A DNA stretch of 64,000 nucleotides from a virus, in the IMG/VR virus record IMGVR_UViG_3300008267_000003, positions 98,012 to 162,011 of that record. One strand, written 5' to 3'. The notes beneath the pieces are model-generated. The model ran no database searches, was not told the DNA's origin, and saw only the letters and a list, made by a program, of their open reading frames with translations. Shown here piece by piece: positions 41,380-48,620 of this stretch. A program made the position numbers and the translations under genes. Position 1 is the first letter of the stretch. Every line of letters begins with the position of its first letter.

Positions 41380-43167
41380 TTGAAATACACAATAACAATC
41401 GATAAAACCAGAGACGCTTTATTCGATGATCATGGCATGAAAAGACTCAAAGAATCGTACATGCTAGATAGTGAGGAATCTCCACAAGAACGTTTTGCAT
41501 TTGTCTCGTCAGCATTTGCTTCAAATCAAGAACACGCACAGAGGTTATATGACTATTCATCCAAACACTGGTTGTCTTACTCCACTCCAATCCTTTCGTT
41601 TGGAAGAACACAAAAAGGATTACCTATATCTTGCTTTCTTAATTACATGCATGATAGCTCCGCTGGTCTCGTTGATAACCTCTCAGAAACAAACTGGTTA
41701 TCAATGCTTGGAGGTGGTGTAGGTGTCGGCTTTGGCATCCGTTCCGCTGATGATAAGTCTACTGGGGTTATGCCTCATTTGCGTATATACGACGCTTCGT
41801 CTCTTGCATACAGACAGGGACGGACTCGCAGAGGCTCTTACGCTGCCTATTTGGATATCGATCACCCTGATATTGCTTTATTCCTGGACATGCGAAAGCC
41901 GACAGGGGATCCTAACATGCGGGCTTTGAACCTGCATCATGGACTCAACATTACAGATAAGTTTATGCAGTTGGTTGAAGCTTGTATGCTTGACCCGGAC
42001 TGTGATGATAGTTGGGAATTAAAAGATCCACATGATGGAGAAGTTCGTGAAGTAGTATCAGCAAAAGCACTATGGCAACAAATCCTTGAACTAAGAATGC
42101 AAACTGGTGAACCTTACCTTCACTTTGTAGATACAAGTAACAAACATCTACCAAAGCACTTGAAGGATAAAGGTCTTAAAGTAAGACAGTCTAACCTGTG
42201 TTCTGAGATTGTTCTTCCTACTGATAAAGACAGAACAGCTGTGTGCTGTTTATCGTCTGTTAATTTGGAGTATTATGATGATTGGAAAGGTAATGATCTT
42301 TTTCTTCGGGACATCGCTGAGATGTTGGATAACGTACTTCAGTACTTTATTGACAATGCTCCTAGCGCTATTTCTCGAGCGATATACTCTGCCAGCCAGG
42401 AGCGCAGCATTGGTGTGGGGGCTCTTGGTTATCATGCTTATCTGCAGAAGAATAACATACCATGGGAATCGTCGATGGCTGTTGGCAGAAACAAACAGAT
42501 CTTCAAGCACATCAGGAGTAAACTAGATGCAGCTAATTTGGAACTAGGTAGGGAAAGAGGAGAAGCTCCTGATGCTGTTGGTACTGGTATGCGTTTTAGC
42601 CACCTTATGGCTATTGCCCCTAATGCCAGCTCCTCTATTATCATGGGGAATACTTCTCCTAGTATTGAACCATATCGCGCTAATGCCTATAGACAAGACA
42701 CCCTCTCAGGATCTTCTCTTAACAGAAACAGATTCCTTGACACAATCATTAAAAAGGAAGCAGAGAACCACCCAGACGGATGGTACGATGAAACGTGGTC
42801 AAGTATTATTGCAACTGATGGATCCGTCCAGCACCTTGAATGGATGGATGAGTGGACAAAAGACGTTTACAAAACAAGTATGGAAATTGACCAGCGATGG
42901 CTCGTACAGCATGCAGCAGATCGTCAAGAGTATATTGATCAAGCACAATCCTTAAACCTCTTCTTCAGACCAGATGTAAACATTAAGTACTTACACGCAG
43001 TTCATTTCCAAGCATGGAAACAAGGGCTTAAGAGTCTTTACTATTGCAGAAGCGAAAAGATTGGTAAGGCTGACAAGGTATCTAAGCGTATTGAACGTCA
43101 GGTGATTGAAGAGATTGATATCAAGGCATTAGCATCGGAGGAAGTCTGTCTGGCTTGCGAAGGATGA
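41380..43167 (+). CDS. nrdA: Ribonucleotide reductase class I large subunit (NrdA)
   Basis: A 595-residue catalytic subunit; start TTG 41380 with AAAGAGGT upstream. It is shorter than host NrdA (about 750) because the N-terminal ATP cone is absent, so dATP feedback control is probably lost. Radical-site elements are QSNLCSEIVLP near 270 and AVCCLSSVNLEYY near 286, then PNASSSIIMGNTSPSIEPY near 412. The C terminus EEVCLACEG keeps the CxxC shuttle pair. The small subunit NrdB is 3 kb away (46.2 kb). Confidence 0.95.
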   Translation: MKYTITIDKTRDALFDDHGMKRLKESYMLDSEESPQERFAFVSSAFASNQEHAQRLYDYSSKHWLSYSTPILSFGRTQKGLPISCFLNYMHDSSAGLVDNLSETNWLSMLGGGVGVGFGIRSADDKSTGVMPHLRIYDASSLAYRQGRTRRGSYAAYLDIDHPDIALFLDMRKPTGDPNMRALNLHHGLNITDKFMQLVEACMLDPDCDDSWELKDPHDGEVREVVSAKALWQQILELRMQTGEPYLHFVDTSNKHLPKHLKDKGLKVRQSNLCSEIVLPTDKDRTAVCCLSSVNLEYYDDWKGNDLFLRDIAEMLDNVLQYFIDNAPSAISRAIYSASQERSIGVGALGYHAYLQKNNIPWESSMAVGRNKQIFKHIRSKLDAANLELGRERGEAPDAVGTGMRFSHLMAIAPNASSSIIMGNTSPSIEPYRANAYRQDTLSGSSLNRNRFLDTIIKKEAENHPDGWYDETWSSIIATDGSVQHLEWMDEWTKDVYKTSMEIDQRWLVQHAADRQEYIDQAQSLNLFFRPDVNIKYLHAVHFQAWKQGLKSLYYCRSEKIGKADKVSKRIERQVIEEIDIKALASEEVCLACEG

Positions 43168-43168
43168 T

Positions 43169-43804
43169 ATGAAAACTATAGCGTTGTTTGTTCATCAACC
43201 TAAATGCTCAGTGCAATCAGGGAATGGAATAATCAGGGCTCTCTCTCCATATTATAGATTCAAGATATTTACTAAACATGAGATCGAATCCGACTTCTTT
43301 GATAACGTTGATATGGTGTGCCTACCTGGTGGTATCGGTGATTCAGATTCCTTTGATAGTTTATTTAAAGCCAATGGATCCTATATCAAGTCATTCGTAC
43401 AACGTGGTGGCAGGTATCTTGGAATCTGTATGGGGGCTTATTGGGCTGATCATAACTATTTTGGGTTCTTGGAAAATACAGAAGCTCAGCAATACATAAG
43501 ACAGCCCAACACCTGTACTAGACGACCTCATGCTAAAGCAATGAAGATCAACTGGAAGGGTGAGAATCAAAGGATGTTCTTTTATGACGGTCCTACGTTT
43601 GTTGGTACAGGGTTTAATACTGTTGCTACATATCCAAATGGTAACCCAATGGCAATATATCAAGGACGTCTAGGACTTATAGGATGCCATCCTGAGAGTG
43701 AAGAGCACTGGTATAAATATTACTCCTGGATGAGAGGTTTATATCATGATGGCGAGCACCACAAGCTGCTACTTAATTTTGTTAGAGAGTTGATGGAGAA
43801 GTGA
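43169..43804 (+). CDS. Class I glutamine amidotransferase-like protein (BPL N-terminal-domain type)
   Basis: A 211-residue protein of the DJ-1/GATase fold. VDMVCLPGGIGDSDSF (47-62) and RYLGICMGAYWA (about 83-94), with the nucleophile-elbow Cys in GIC, followed by a LIGCHPESEEHW His/Glu pair near 172. This Cys-His-Glu set is like that of class I amidotransferases and the BPL_N family. The partner enzyme and substrate are unknown. It lies right after nrdA. Confidence 0.75.
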   Translation: MKTIALFVHQPKCSVQSGNGIIRALSPYYRFKIFTKHEIESDFFDNVDMVCLPGGIGDSDSFDSLFKANGSYIKSFVQRGGRYLGICMGAYWADHNYFGFLENTEAQQYIRQPNTCTRRPHAKAMKINWKGENQRMFFYDGPTFVGTGFNTVATYPNGNPMAIYQGRLGLIGCHPESEEHWYKYYSWMRGLYHDGEHHKLLLNFVRELMEK

Positions 43805-43805
43805 T

Positions 43806-43970
43806 ATGATAGGTGAAATGATAGTGTGGGGTTTTTTCAGTGCTATGGGCTGGATGATGGCAAATTGGACAGTGGATAAAGTATTCCCTGACAAGCCACC
43901 AGCTGTTGAGCAAAAAGTAGAGGAGAAAAAGGATGGCAGAGATTCTAAGCTTCCCAGACAAGAAAAGTGA
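43806..43970 (+). CDS. Small single-pass membrane protein
   Basis: A 54-residue protein: hydrophobic residues 5-22 (MIVWGFFSAMGWMMANW) and a charged, Lys/Glu-rich tail. It overlaps the next small gene by 38 bases. Tight packing supports it being real, function unknown. Confidence 0.6.
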   Translation: MIGEMIVWGFFSAMGWMMANWTVDKVFPDKPPAVEQKVEEKKDGRDSKLPRQEK

Positions 43971-44118
43971 GAGAGAAATTGCTAAGCTTCATGATGATGT
44001 TTTAATTGAAGAGCACAGAGTGAAACTAATGACTCTTTATGCTCAGATGGAGCACGTTCTAAAAGAGATTAACTATCATAAGGAAGTTATAAAATTACTA
44101 GAAAAGGGTAATAAGTAA
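43933..44118 (+). CDS. Hypothetical coiled-coil small protein
   Basis: A 61-residue charged helical protein (REIAKLHDDVLIEEHRVKLM onward) with GAGGAGAAAAAGG upstream of the ATG. A short coiled coil is likely. Its stop shares bases with the next ATG. No family recognised. Confidence 0.6.
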   Translation: MAEILSFPDKKSEREIAKLHDDVLIEEHRVKLMTLYAQMEHVLKEINYHKEVIKLLEKGNK

Positions 44119-44288
44119 TGTGGTGGTTAGCTATAATTATTACATCTGTAGACCCATACACTCAACCAAAAGGGAGTCTCAATGTTCCTTTTACCACCGA
44201 GCAAAAATGCAAAGAAGCAAAACAACAAATAACAAGTTCTTTCTCTGTCGAGGGATATAGACTAACAGCTAGCTGCACAGTGAGATGA
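44118..44288 (+). CDS. Small exported or membrane-tethered protein
   Basis: A 56-residue protein with a short hydrophobic start (WWLAIIITSV) and two cysteines (C31, C54) in a hydrophilic remainder (FTTEQKCKEAKQQI). The Cys pair suggests a periplasmic, disulfide-bonded domain. Overlaps the next gene by 4 bases (ATGA). Confidence 0.6.
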   Translation: MWWLAIIITSVDPYTQPKGSLNVPFTTEQKCKEAKQQITSSFSVEGYRLTASCTVR

Positions 44289-44572
44289 AAGACTTATTAA
44301 AATTTCTACCACAGATCTTGAGCTACATGCCCGAGATCATAAAGTATATAAAGTATATTCCAATACTAATGGTGTTAGGTGTTGTTGGGTATGTTGGATA
44401 CTATTTTGCTACGACATACAAAGACCCGTTTAAATGTTACAACAATGAGATATACGAAAGAATGTCTATAGACTCAAATGTGTATAAGTTCAAAGGTGGA
44501 TATTGCGTTAATCTAGACGCTAAGGAGATTCAAAATAGTAACGATAACCAGCCAAGCGGCAAAGAAGATTAA
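44285..44572 (+). CDS. Small membrane protein
   Basis: A 95-residue protein with one clear membrane segment at about 26-48 (IPILMVLGVVGYVGYYFATT). The extracytoplasmic domain contains two cysteines (KCYNNEIYE, GGYCVNLD) and the tail is acidic. Its last 38 bases overlap the Fe-S carrier gene and contain that gene's ribosome site. Confidence 0.65.
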   Translation: MKDLLKFLPQILSYMPEIIKYIKYIPILMVLGVVGYVGYYFATTYKDPFKCYNNEIYERMSIDSNVYKFKGGYCVNLDAKEIQNSNDNQPSGKED

Positions 44573-44858
44573 ATCTATTATTGATCAAGAAGACCCTTTA
44601 CTTAAACTTAGAATATTTGTTCAGGGTGGAGGATGTTCTGGCTTTCAGTATGGATTTTCGTTAGAGGAGAACCCACTAACAGAAGACGATATGGTGTTCA
44701 CTAAAGACGATATAGAAGTTGTAGTAGATGCGATGAGCATGCAGTACCTGAATGAAGCTGTGATTGACTACGAGGAAACATTAATGGGTTCGGAATTCAA
44801 AATCAAAAACCCTAACGTAACTGCTACATGCGGTTGCGGATCCTCTTTCACGGTATAA
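44535..44858 (+). CDS. A-type Fe-S cluster carrier (IscA/ErpA/HesB-like), non-canonical ATA start
   Basis: The frame encodes about 107 residues with the full HesB pattern: TITSQAAKKIKSIIDQED, then LRIFVQGGGCSGFQYGFS, and the C-terminal ATCGCGSSF. The three cluster-binding cysteines have A-type carrier spacing (GGC ... CGC). It would pass Fe-S clusters to phage or host enzymes. No ATG, GTG or TTG lies between the in-frame stop at 44514-44516 and the conserved start of the domain. AAGGAG at 44522-44527 is seven bases before ATA 44535, which would give I/M-V-T-I-T. The next gene starts one base after the stop. Confidence 0.82.
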   Translation: MVTITSQAAKKIKSIIDQEDPLLKLRIFVQGGGCSGFQYGFSLEENPLTEDDMVFTKDDIEVVVDAMSMQYLNEAVIDYEETLMGSEFKIKNPNVTATCGCGSSFTV

Positions 44859-45089
44859 ATGGAACCAGAAAAAAAAGAACAAGACGAACAAGAAGACCTA
44901 TCAAGCAAGCTAAACAAGTTTAAACCCAAGAAGAAGATGACAGTGTCTATGGATCTTTTAGACGGGGCAAACAATTATGATGACAAACTTGTTGTTGTCA
45001 AAGCAGTTACAGAAAAAGAAATGAAGAGAGTTGTTCTACTAATGAAGAAGATGTTGAAGGATGGAGTTGACAGTAAAAACAAACTATGA
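44859..45089 (+). CDS. Hypothetical acidic-basic small protein
   Basis: A 76-residue protein with a highly charged first part (EPEKKEQDEQEDLSSKLNKF), then MTVSMDLLDGANNYDDKLVV and a helix (EMKRVVLLMKKMLKDGVD). It starts directly after the Fe-S carrier stop and overlaps the next gene by 4 bases. Function unknown. Confidence 0.65.
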   Translation: MEPEKKEQDEQEDLSSKLNKFKPKKKMTVSMDLLDGANNYDDKLVVVKAVTEKEMKRVVLLMKKMLKDGVDSKNKL

Positions 45090-45607
45090 ATAGAAGACCA
45101 CTATATTATATTTCTAGAAACAAAGAAGAAGAACTGATTGACAAATTAATTACCTTGGTAGATAATAGGAACTTCAATCCTGATCATACTGCAGTTATAC
45201 AGGCGTCAGTAGATTTTGCAGGGACTGCAGCCATGCATCTTTCTCACGCATGGTCTGTTAAAGGTGAGGTACTTCCAATCATTCCAATTGAGGTAACTTA
45301 TCCGGGTGAGAGCTACGAGTATGTAATCTCAAAGTTCAGATATGATATGGATTGGCACCTCAAACACAAAGGGTATAAGAACTTTGTGGTGGTGGAAGCT
45401 GGTATCATCAGAGGTGGTAATTGGAAGTGGATATTGGAGGAGTTTGAAATTCTTGGGTACTACCGAAAGGATGTAACCCTTGTGACATTGTGTGAAAACA
45501 TCCACAGCGTAGTTAAGTCCGACTATGTTGGTGAGTACTACGATGACAACGAAAAGGATTTGACTTTTTACTTTGAGAAGTTTAACAAGAACTGGCCTAT
45601 AAACTGA
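45086..45607 (+). CDS. Conserved phage protein, possibly phosphoribosyltransferase-like fold
   Basis: A 173-residue protein with alternating strands and helices. HTAVIQASVDFAGTAAMHLS lies near 34 and NFVVVEAGIIRGGNWKWILE near 98. VTLVTLCENIHSVVKSDYVG lies near 130 and a YYDDNEKDLTFYFEKFN end follows. The VVVE.GIIRGG segment loosely recalls the PRPP loop of type I phosphoribosyltransferases, but key acidic pairs are missing. I give this only as an option; function unknown. Confidence 0.6.
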   Translation: MNRRPLYYISRNKEEELIDKLITLVDNRNFNPDHTAVIQASVDFAGTAAMHLSHAWSVKGEVLPIIPIEVTYPGESYEYVISKFRYDMDWHLKHKGYKNFVVVEAGIIRGGNWKWILEEFEILGYYRKDVTLVTLCENIHSVVKSDYVGEYYDDNEKDLTFYFEKFNKNWPIN

Positions 45608-45608
45608 T

Positions 45609-45788
45609 ATGTATACACTAATAAACTTTATCTCTTTTGTCATTTTAACATTTATCTCTATTCGTATGGGAGATCCAGTAGGTATTGTTCTTTGCCTGAT
45701 TGGTTTTACTATAATGCTTGTACCATGTGAAGAAATGGATCTACATTATGATAATCACAATAATAAATATAAACTAGGAGAAACATGA
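45609..45788 (+). CDS. Small membrane protein
   Basis: A 59-residue protein with two hydrophobic segments (about 4-18, TLINFISFVILTFISI; about 22-39, PVGIVLCLIGFTIMLV) and an acidic/His-rich tail. It overlaps the nuclease start by 4 bases. Possibly helps place the secreted nuclease, but nothing shows this. Confidence 0.6.
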   Translation: MYTLINFISFVILTFISIRMGDPVGIVLCLIGFTIMLVPCEEMDLHYDNHNNKYKLGET

Positions 45789-46216
45789 AAAAGATCTTAT
45801 TGCTTTTAGCTTTTTTACCGCTAATCAGCTTTGCTAAAGATAAAAATGGTGTATTGTATGATGTTGTAATCACCAGAGTCAAGGATGGAGATACCGTTGC
45901 ATTTCAAGCAACATGGCTTCCTGATCCACTACCCAAAGAACTTGCAGTAAGAGTTTACGGTGTTGATACTCCTGAAAAAGGATTTCGTGCTAAGTGTCCA
46001 CAAGAAGAAGCAAGAGGACAGGCTGCTACCAACTTCACAAAGAACGCAGTAGCCAAATCTATCAAACGTCAAGTGCTTTTAATGGATTGGGATAAATTTG
46101 GTGGACGTGTACTTGGTGATGTCATTCTTGATGGTGTTAGCCTGAGACAGATGTTAATTCAGAATGGTTTTGCAAGAGAGTACTATGGTGAAACTAAACA
46201 AAGTTGGTGCAATTAA
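45785..46216 (+). CDS. Secreted thermonuclease-like (SNase) nuclease
   Basis: A 143-residue protein with an N-terminal signal peptide (KKILLLLAFLPLISFA, cleavage about 17) and a staphylococcal-nuclease fold. Active-site equivalents are R56 and D61-T62-P-E64 in RVYGVDTPE, and R108 in GGRVLGD. RVKDGDTV (31-38) is the calcium-side strand. It would act in the periplasm or outside, degrading nucleic acid there. The gene sits just before nrdB and overlaps its start by 1 base. Confidence 0.88.
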   Translation: MKKILLLLAFLPLISFAKDKNGVLYDVVITRVKDGDTVAFQATWLPDPLPKELAVRVYGVDTPEKGFRAKCPQEEARGQAATNFTKNAVAKSIKRQVLLMDWDKFGGRVLGDVILDGVSLRQMLIQNGFAREYYGETKQSWCN

Positions 46217-47205
46217 TGGCTAAACAGAAATCAAAACTAGTAGACGAAAGAAACTCTTTCAAGCCGTTTTTCTATCCTTGGGCGTATGACGCTTGGTTGA
46301 AGCATGAACAAAGTCATTGGATGCATACAGAGGTTCCAATGATTGAGGATGTTAAAGATTGGAAGAATAAGTTAAACGATCAAGAGAAGCATTTCCTAAC
46401 AAACATCTTCAGATTCTTTACACAGGGTGATGTAGATGTTGCTGGTGGGTATGTTAAAAATTATCTACCATACTTCCCACAACCTGAAGTAAGAATGATG
46501 TTGCTTGGGTTTGCAGCAAGAGAAGCACTACACATTGCAGCCTATAGCCACCTGATTGAGACTCTGGGAATGCCTGAGTCAACTTATAACGAGTTTCTCG
46601 AATATGAGGAGATGAGAGCCAAACATGATTACCTTCTTGATATTAGCTCACAGAATGGTGATGCTGCTTCTACTGCTACTCACATTGCAGTATTCTCTGC
46701 TTTCACCGAAGGAATGCAACTATTCAGTTCCTTTATCATGCTACTTAACTTCCCACGCCACGGTAAGATGAAAGGTATGGGCCAGATTGTTACCTGGTCG
46801 ATTGTAGATGAAACACAACATGCTGAGTCAATGATTAGGTTGTTTAGAACCTATGTTGAAGAGAACAAAGAGATATGGAATGATGATCTGAAAGGTAGAA
46901 TCTATACTATAGCAGAACGAATGGTTGAACTTGAAGATAAGTTTATTGATCTATCATTCTCACAGGGTACTATGGAGGGGTTAGATGCAGAAGATGTTAA
47001 GCGCTATATTCGCTATATTGCTGACCGCAGGCTTATTTCTCTTGGTCTTAAAGGGATTTTCAAAGTAAAGAAGAATCCTTTACCTTGGGTAGAAGAAATG
47101 ATCAATGCTCCTACGCATACTAACTTCTTTGAGAATCGTGCAACAGACTATGCTAAGGGTGCTCTTAGCGGTGATTGGGGTGATGTTTGGGCTAGGGCTG
47201 CGTAA
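46216..47205 (+). CDS. nrdB: Ribonucleotide reductase class I small subunit (NrdB)
   Basis: A 329-residue ferritin-like di-iron protein. AAREALHIAAYSHLI holds E103, H106 and Y110 (101-115), the E-x2-H-x3-Y of the radical site. SIVDETQHAESM near 195 supplies the second E...H pair. The start is ATG 46216 in a TAATG overlap with the nuclease gene. The C terminus (SGDWGDVWARAA) is the tail that binds NrdA. With NrdA it makes dNDPs for phage DNA. Confidence 0.95.
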   Translation: MAKQKSKLVDERNSFKPFFYPWAYDAWLKHEQSHWMHTEVPMIEDVKDWKNKLNDQEKHFLTNIFRFFTQGDVDVAGGYVKNYLPYFPQPEVRMMLLGFAAREALHIAAYSHLIETLGMPESTYNEFLEYEEMRAKHDYLLDISSQNGDAASTATHIAVFSAFTEGMQLFSSFIMLLNFPRHGKMKGMGQIVTWSIVDETQHAESMIRLFRTYVEENKEIWNDDLKGRIYTIAERMVELEDKFIDLSFSQGTMEGLDAEDVKRYIRYIADRRLISLGLKGIFKVKKNPLPWVEEMINAPTHTNFFENRATDYAKGALSGDWGDVWARAA

Positions 47206-47344
47206 TTAACTCAATTATGACCGTTTGAAGTCTAAATGAAGTACGCTTGAAGTCCATTTGATGAAATTTTGATTAAAAAAGTGGGGTTTTGAAAAGTCGT
47301 GTAATATATACGGTCGTTGTTCAACAACGATACGAAAGGACACA
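47206..47344 (+). promoter_or_regulatory. AT-rich intergenic region with repeats and a palindrome
   Basis: No gene is visible between nrdB and the small secreted peptide. TTGAAGTCTA and TTGAAGTCCA (about 47225 and 47248) form a direct repeat at 23-base spacing. A perfect palindrome CGTTGTTCAACAACG lies at 47315-47329, just after TAATATATA (47302-47310), a possible -10. It may be an operator; no clean -35 at 17 bases is found. Confidence 0.4.
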
Positions 47345-47443
47345 ATGAAGACTTTTCTAACCCCGCTTTTTGCATTATTAATTTCAACAACTGCGCTAGC
47401 AGCCGACATCACGGTAGCTTTTAATTCAACTCGGTCACAATAA
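47345..47443 (+). CDS. Tiny secreted peptide
   Basis: A 32-residue frame with GAAAGGAC upstream. Residues 1-20 form a model signal peptide (KTFLTPLFALLISTTALAA) with AxA cleavage, leaving a 12-residue product, DITVAFNSTRSQ. It may be a real micro-peptide or the remains of a longer secreted gene. Confidence 0.5.
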   Translation: MKTFLTPLFALLISTTALAADITVAFNSTRSQ

Positions 47444-47516
47444 TAAGGTGACACTGGATCCGTAACCAGTAACTTTCAAAACATATATACTTACTCCCGT
47501 TCAAGGAGTAGGTATT

Positions 47517-47975
47517 ATGTACAACCTTACAAAATCAATAATCCTCAGCTTAGCTCTATTAGCAACAAGCGCTTTTAGTTATGAGCTTGGAGTGATCAAT
47601 AATTCCGATGGATCACGAGGTATCACACATAACCCGGATGAATGGGTGTATGCTGAGTCAGGTAGTTCCTACAAAGTTTACATTGAAAAAAGTATGATAG
47701 GCCACAAAGGCGATGAAGTTGATTTTCATTCGGTAACAGAATTCAATACATTTGAGGAATACAAAGGTCTCCCGTACAAAATAAAACGTATATATACATA
47801 CGGTGTAATGAGCTGTAAAAGATCAATGTTAATGATCTTTGTTGATATGTATACTGATCTTGACAATACAATAAGATTTTCAAGTGCATATCAGAACGGC
47901 TCTTACATAGTCGATATGAATGAAACAGAACTAAGAAAACAAATAAAATACATGGTTTGTGGAGATACTATATGA
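47517..47975 (+). CDS. Secreted protein, possibly surface-adhesin E-like
   Basis: A 152-residue protein with a signal peptide (SIILSLALLATSAFS, cleavage near 21). A strand-rich domain follows, with an aromatic start (DEWVYAESGSSYKVYIEKSM) and two cysteines (about 100 and 149) that could pair. The layout resembles small surface-adhesin E-type periplasmic proteins. The upstream CAAGGAG is a strong ribosome site. Role in infection unknown. Confidence 0.65.
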   Translation: MYNLTKSIILSLALLATSAFSYELGVINNSDGSRGITHNPDEWVYAESGSSYKVYIEKSMIGHKGDEVDFHSVTEFNTFEEYKGLPYKIKRIYTYGVMSCKRSMLMIFVDMYTDLDNTIRFSSAYQNGSYIVDMNETELRKQIKYMVCGDTI

Positions 47976-48142
47976 TCGGTGACGATAAAGAAATTCAGAT
48001 GTGTAGAACATGCGATGCAGAGTTTGTGGTTGATGGATACAATATAGACGAGTCTTTATCCTTTTGTCCATACTGTGGCTCTATGATGGGTGAAGATCCC
48101 ATGGAAGAAGAATTCTTTGATGATGAAAATATAGACAGATGA
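47972..48142 (+). CDS. Zinc-ribbon small protein
   Basis: A 56-residue acidic protein with two CxxC pairs, CRTCDAEF (about 11-18) and CPYCGSMM (about 33-40), a classic zinc ribbon, followed by an acidic tail (EEEFFDDENIDR). The start at 47972 overlaps the previous stop (ATGA). Confidence 0.75.
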   Translation: MIGDDKEIQMCRTCDAEFVVDGYNIDESLSFCPYCGSMMGEDPMEEEFFDDENIDR

Positions 48143-48549
48143 CCTGGCTATATAATAATGAAGAGTTTAGTGAACTTCCTGAAAACTATTATGGTTTTGT
48201 GTACTTAATAACAAACAACTCCTCTGGTAAAAAATACTTTGGTAAGAAGCTCTTCTATTCTCAGAAACAAAGACAAGTCAAGGGAAAGAAGAAAAAGTAC
48301 AAGGTTGAATCTGATTGGAAATTGTATTATGGTTCCAATGAAGAACTAGCTAATGATGTCAGTCAGAACGGTGTAGAAGCATTCACAAAAGTCATATTGA
48401 AGCTCTGTAGGACGAAGGGTGAGTGCTCCTATTTTGAAGCTAAATATCAATTTGAAAACGATGTTCTCTTACATCCAGAACTGTATTATAATTCTTGGGT
48501 ACAGTGTAAAATACATCGTAAACATTTAAAATTGTCAGACGCAGGGTAG
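48139..48549 (+). CDS. GIY-YIG-type endonuclease (homing-like)
   Basis: A 136-residue protein with GFVYLITN (19-26) and KKYFGKKLF (31-39), a variant of the GIY...YIG core. KVESDWKLYYGSNEEL follows near 55-70 and a glutamate in YFEAKYQFE near 100, as in T4 Seg-like nucleases. It likely nicks or cuts DNA and may be a free-standing homing nuclease. Its last ten bases, including the stop, lie inside the tRNA gene, so mobility next to a tRNA is plausible. Confidence 0.75.
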   Translation: MTWLYNNEEFSELPENYYGFVYLITNNSSGKKYFGKKLFYSQKQRQVKGKKKKYKVESDWKLYYGSNEELANDVSQNGVEAFTKVILKLCRTKGECSYFEAKYQFENDVLLHPELYYNSWVQCKIHRKHLKLSDAG

Positions 48550-48614
48550 CGCAGCGGTAGAGCGCGGGACTCATAATCCCGAGGTCGGAGGTTCGATTCC
48601 TTCCCCTGCAACCA
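48540..48614 (+). tRNA. tRNA-Met (CAT anticodon), initiator-like C1:A72
   Basis: A 75-base cloverleaf with encoded CCA. The acceptor is CGCAGGG / CCCTGCA with an unpaired C1:A72. The anticodon stem is CGGGA/TCCCG with loop CTCATAA, and the T arm is GGAGG-TTCGATT-CCTTC. Anticodon CAT is at 48572-48574. The C1:A72 mismatch and CTCATAA loop are features of bacterial initiator tRNA. However, the D stem has C11:G24 and a G12:A23 mismatch, and only two of the three initiator G:C pairs next to the loop. It may be an initiator or a diverged elongator/Ile2 tRNA. Confidence 0.9.
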
Positions 48615-48620
48615 AACACT

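Noticed and set aside
45755-45770. AATAAATA-like late promoter before the secreted nuclease
   Set aside because: It lies in coding sequence, is one or more bases off the octamer, and such words are expected by chance in this AT-rich genome.
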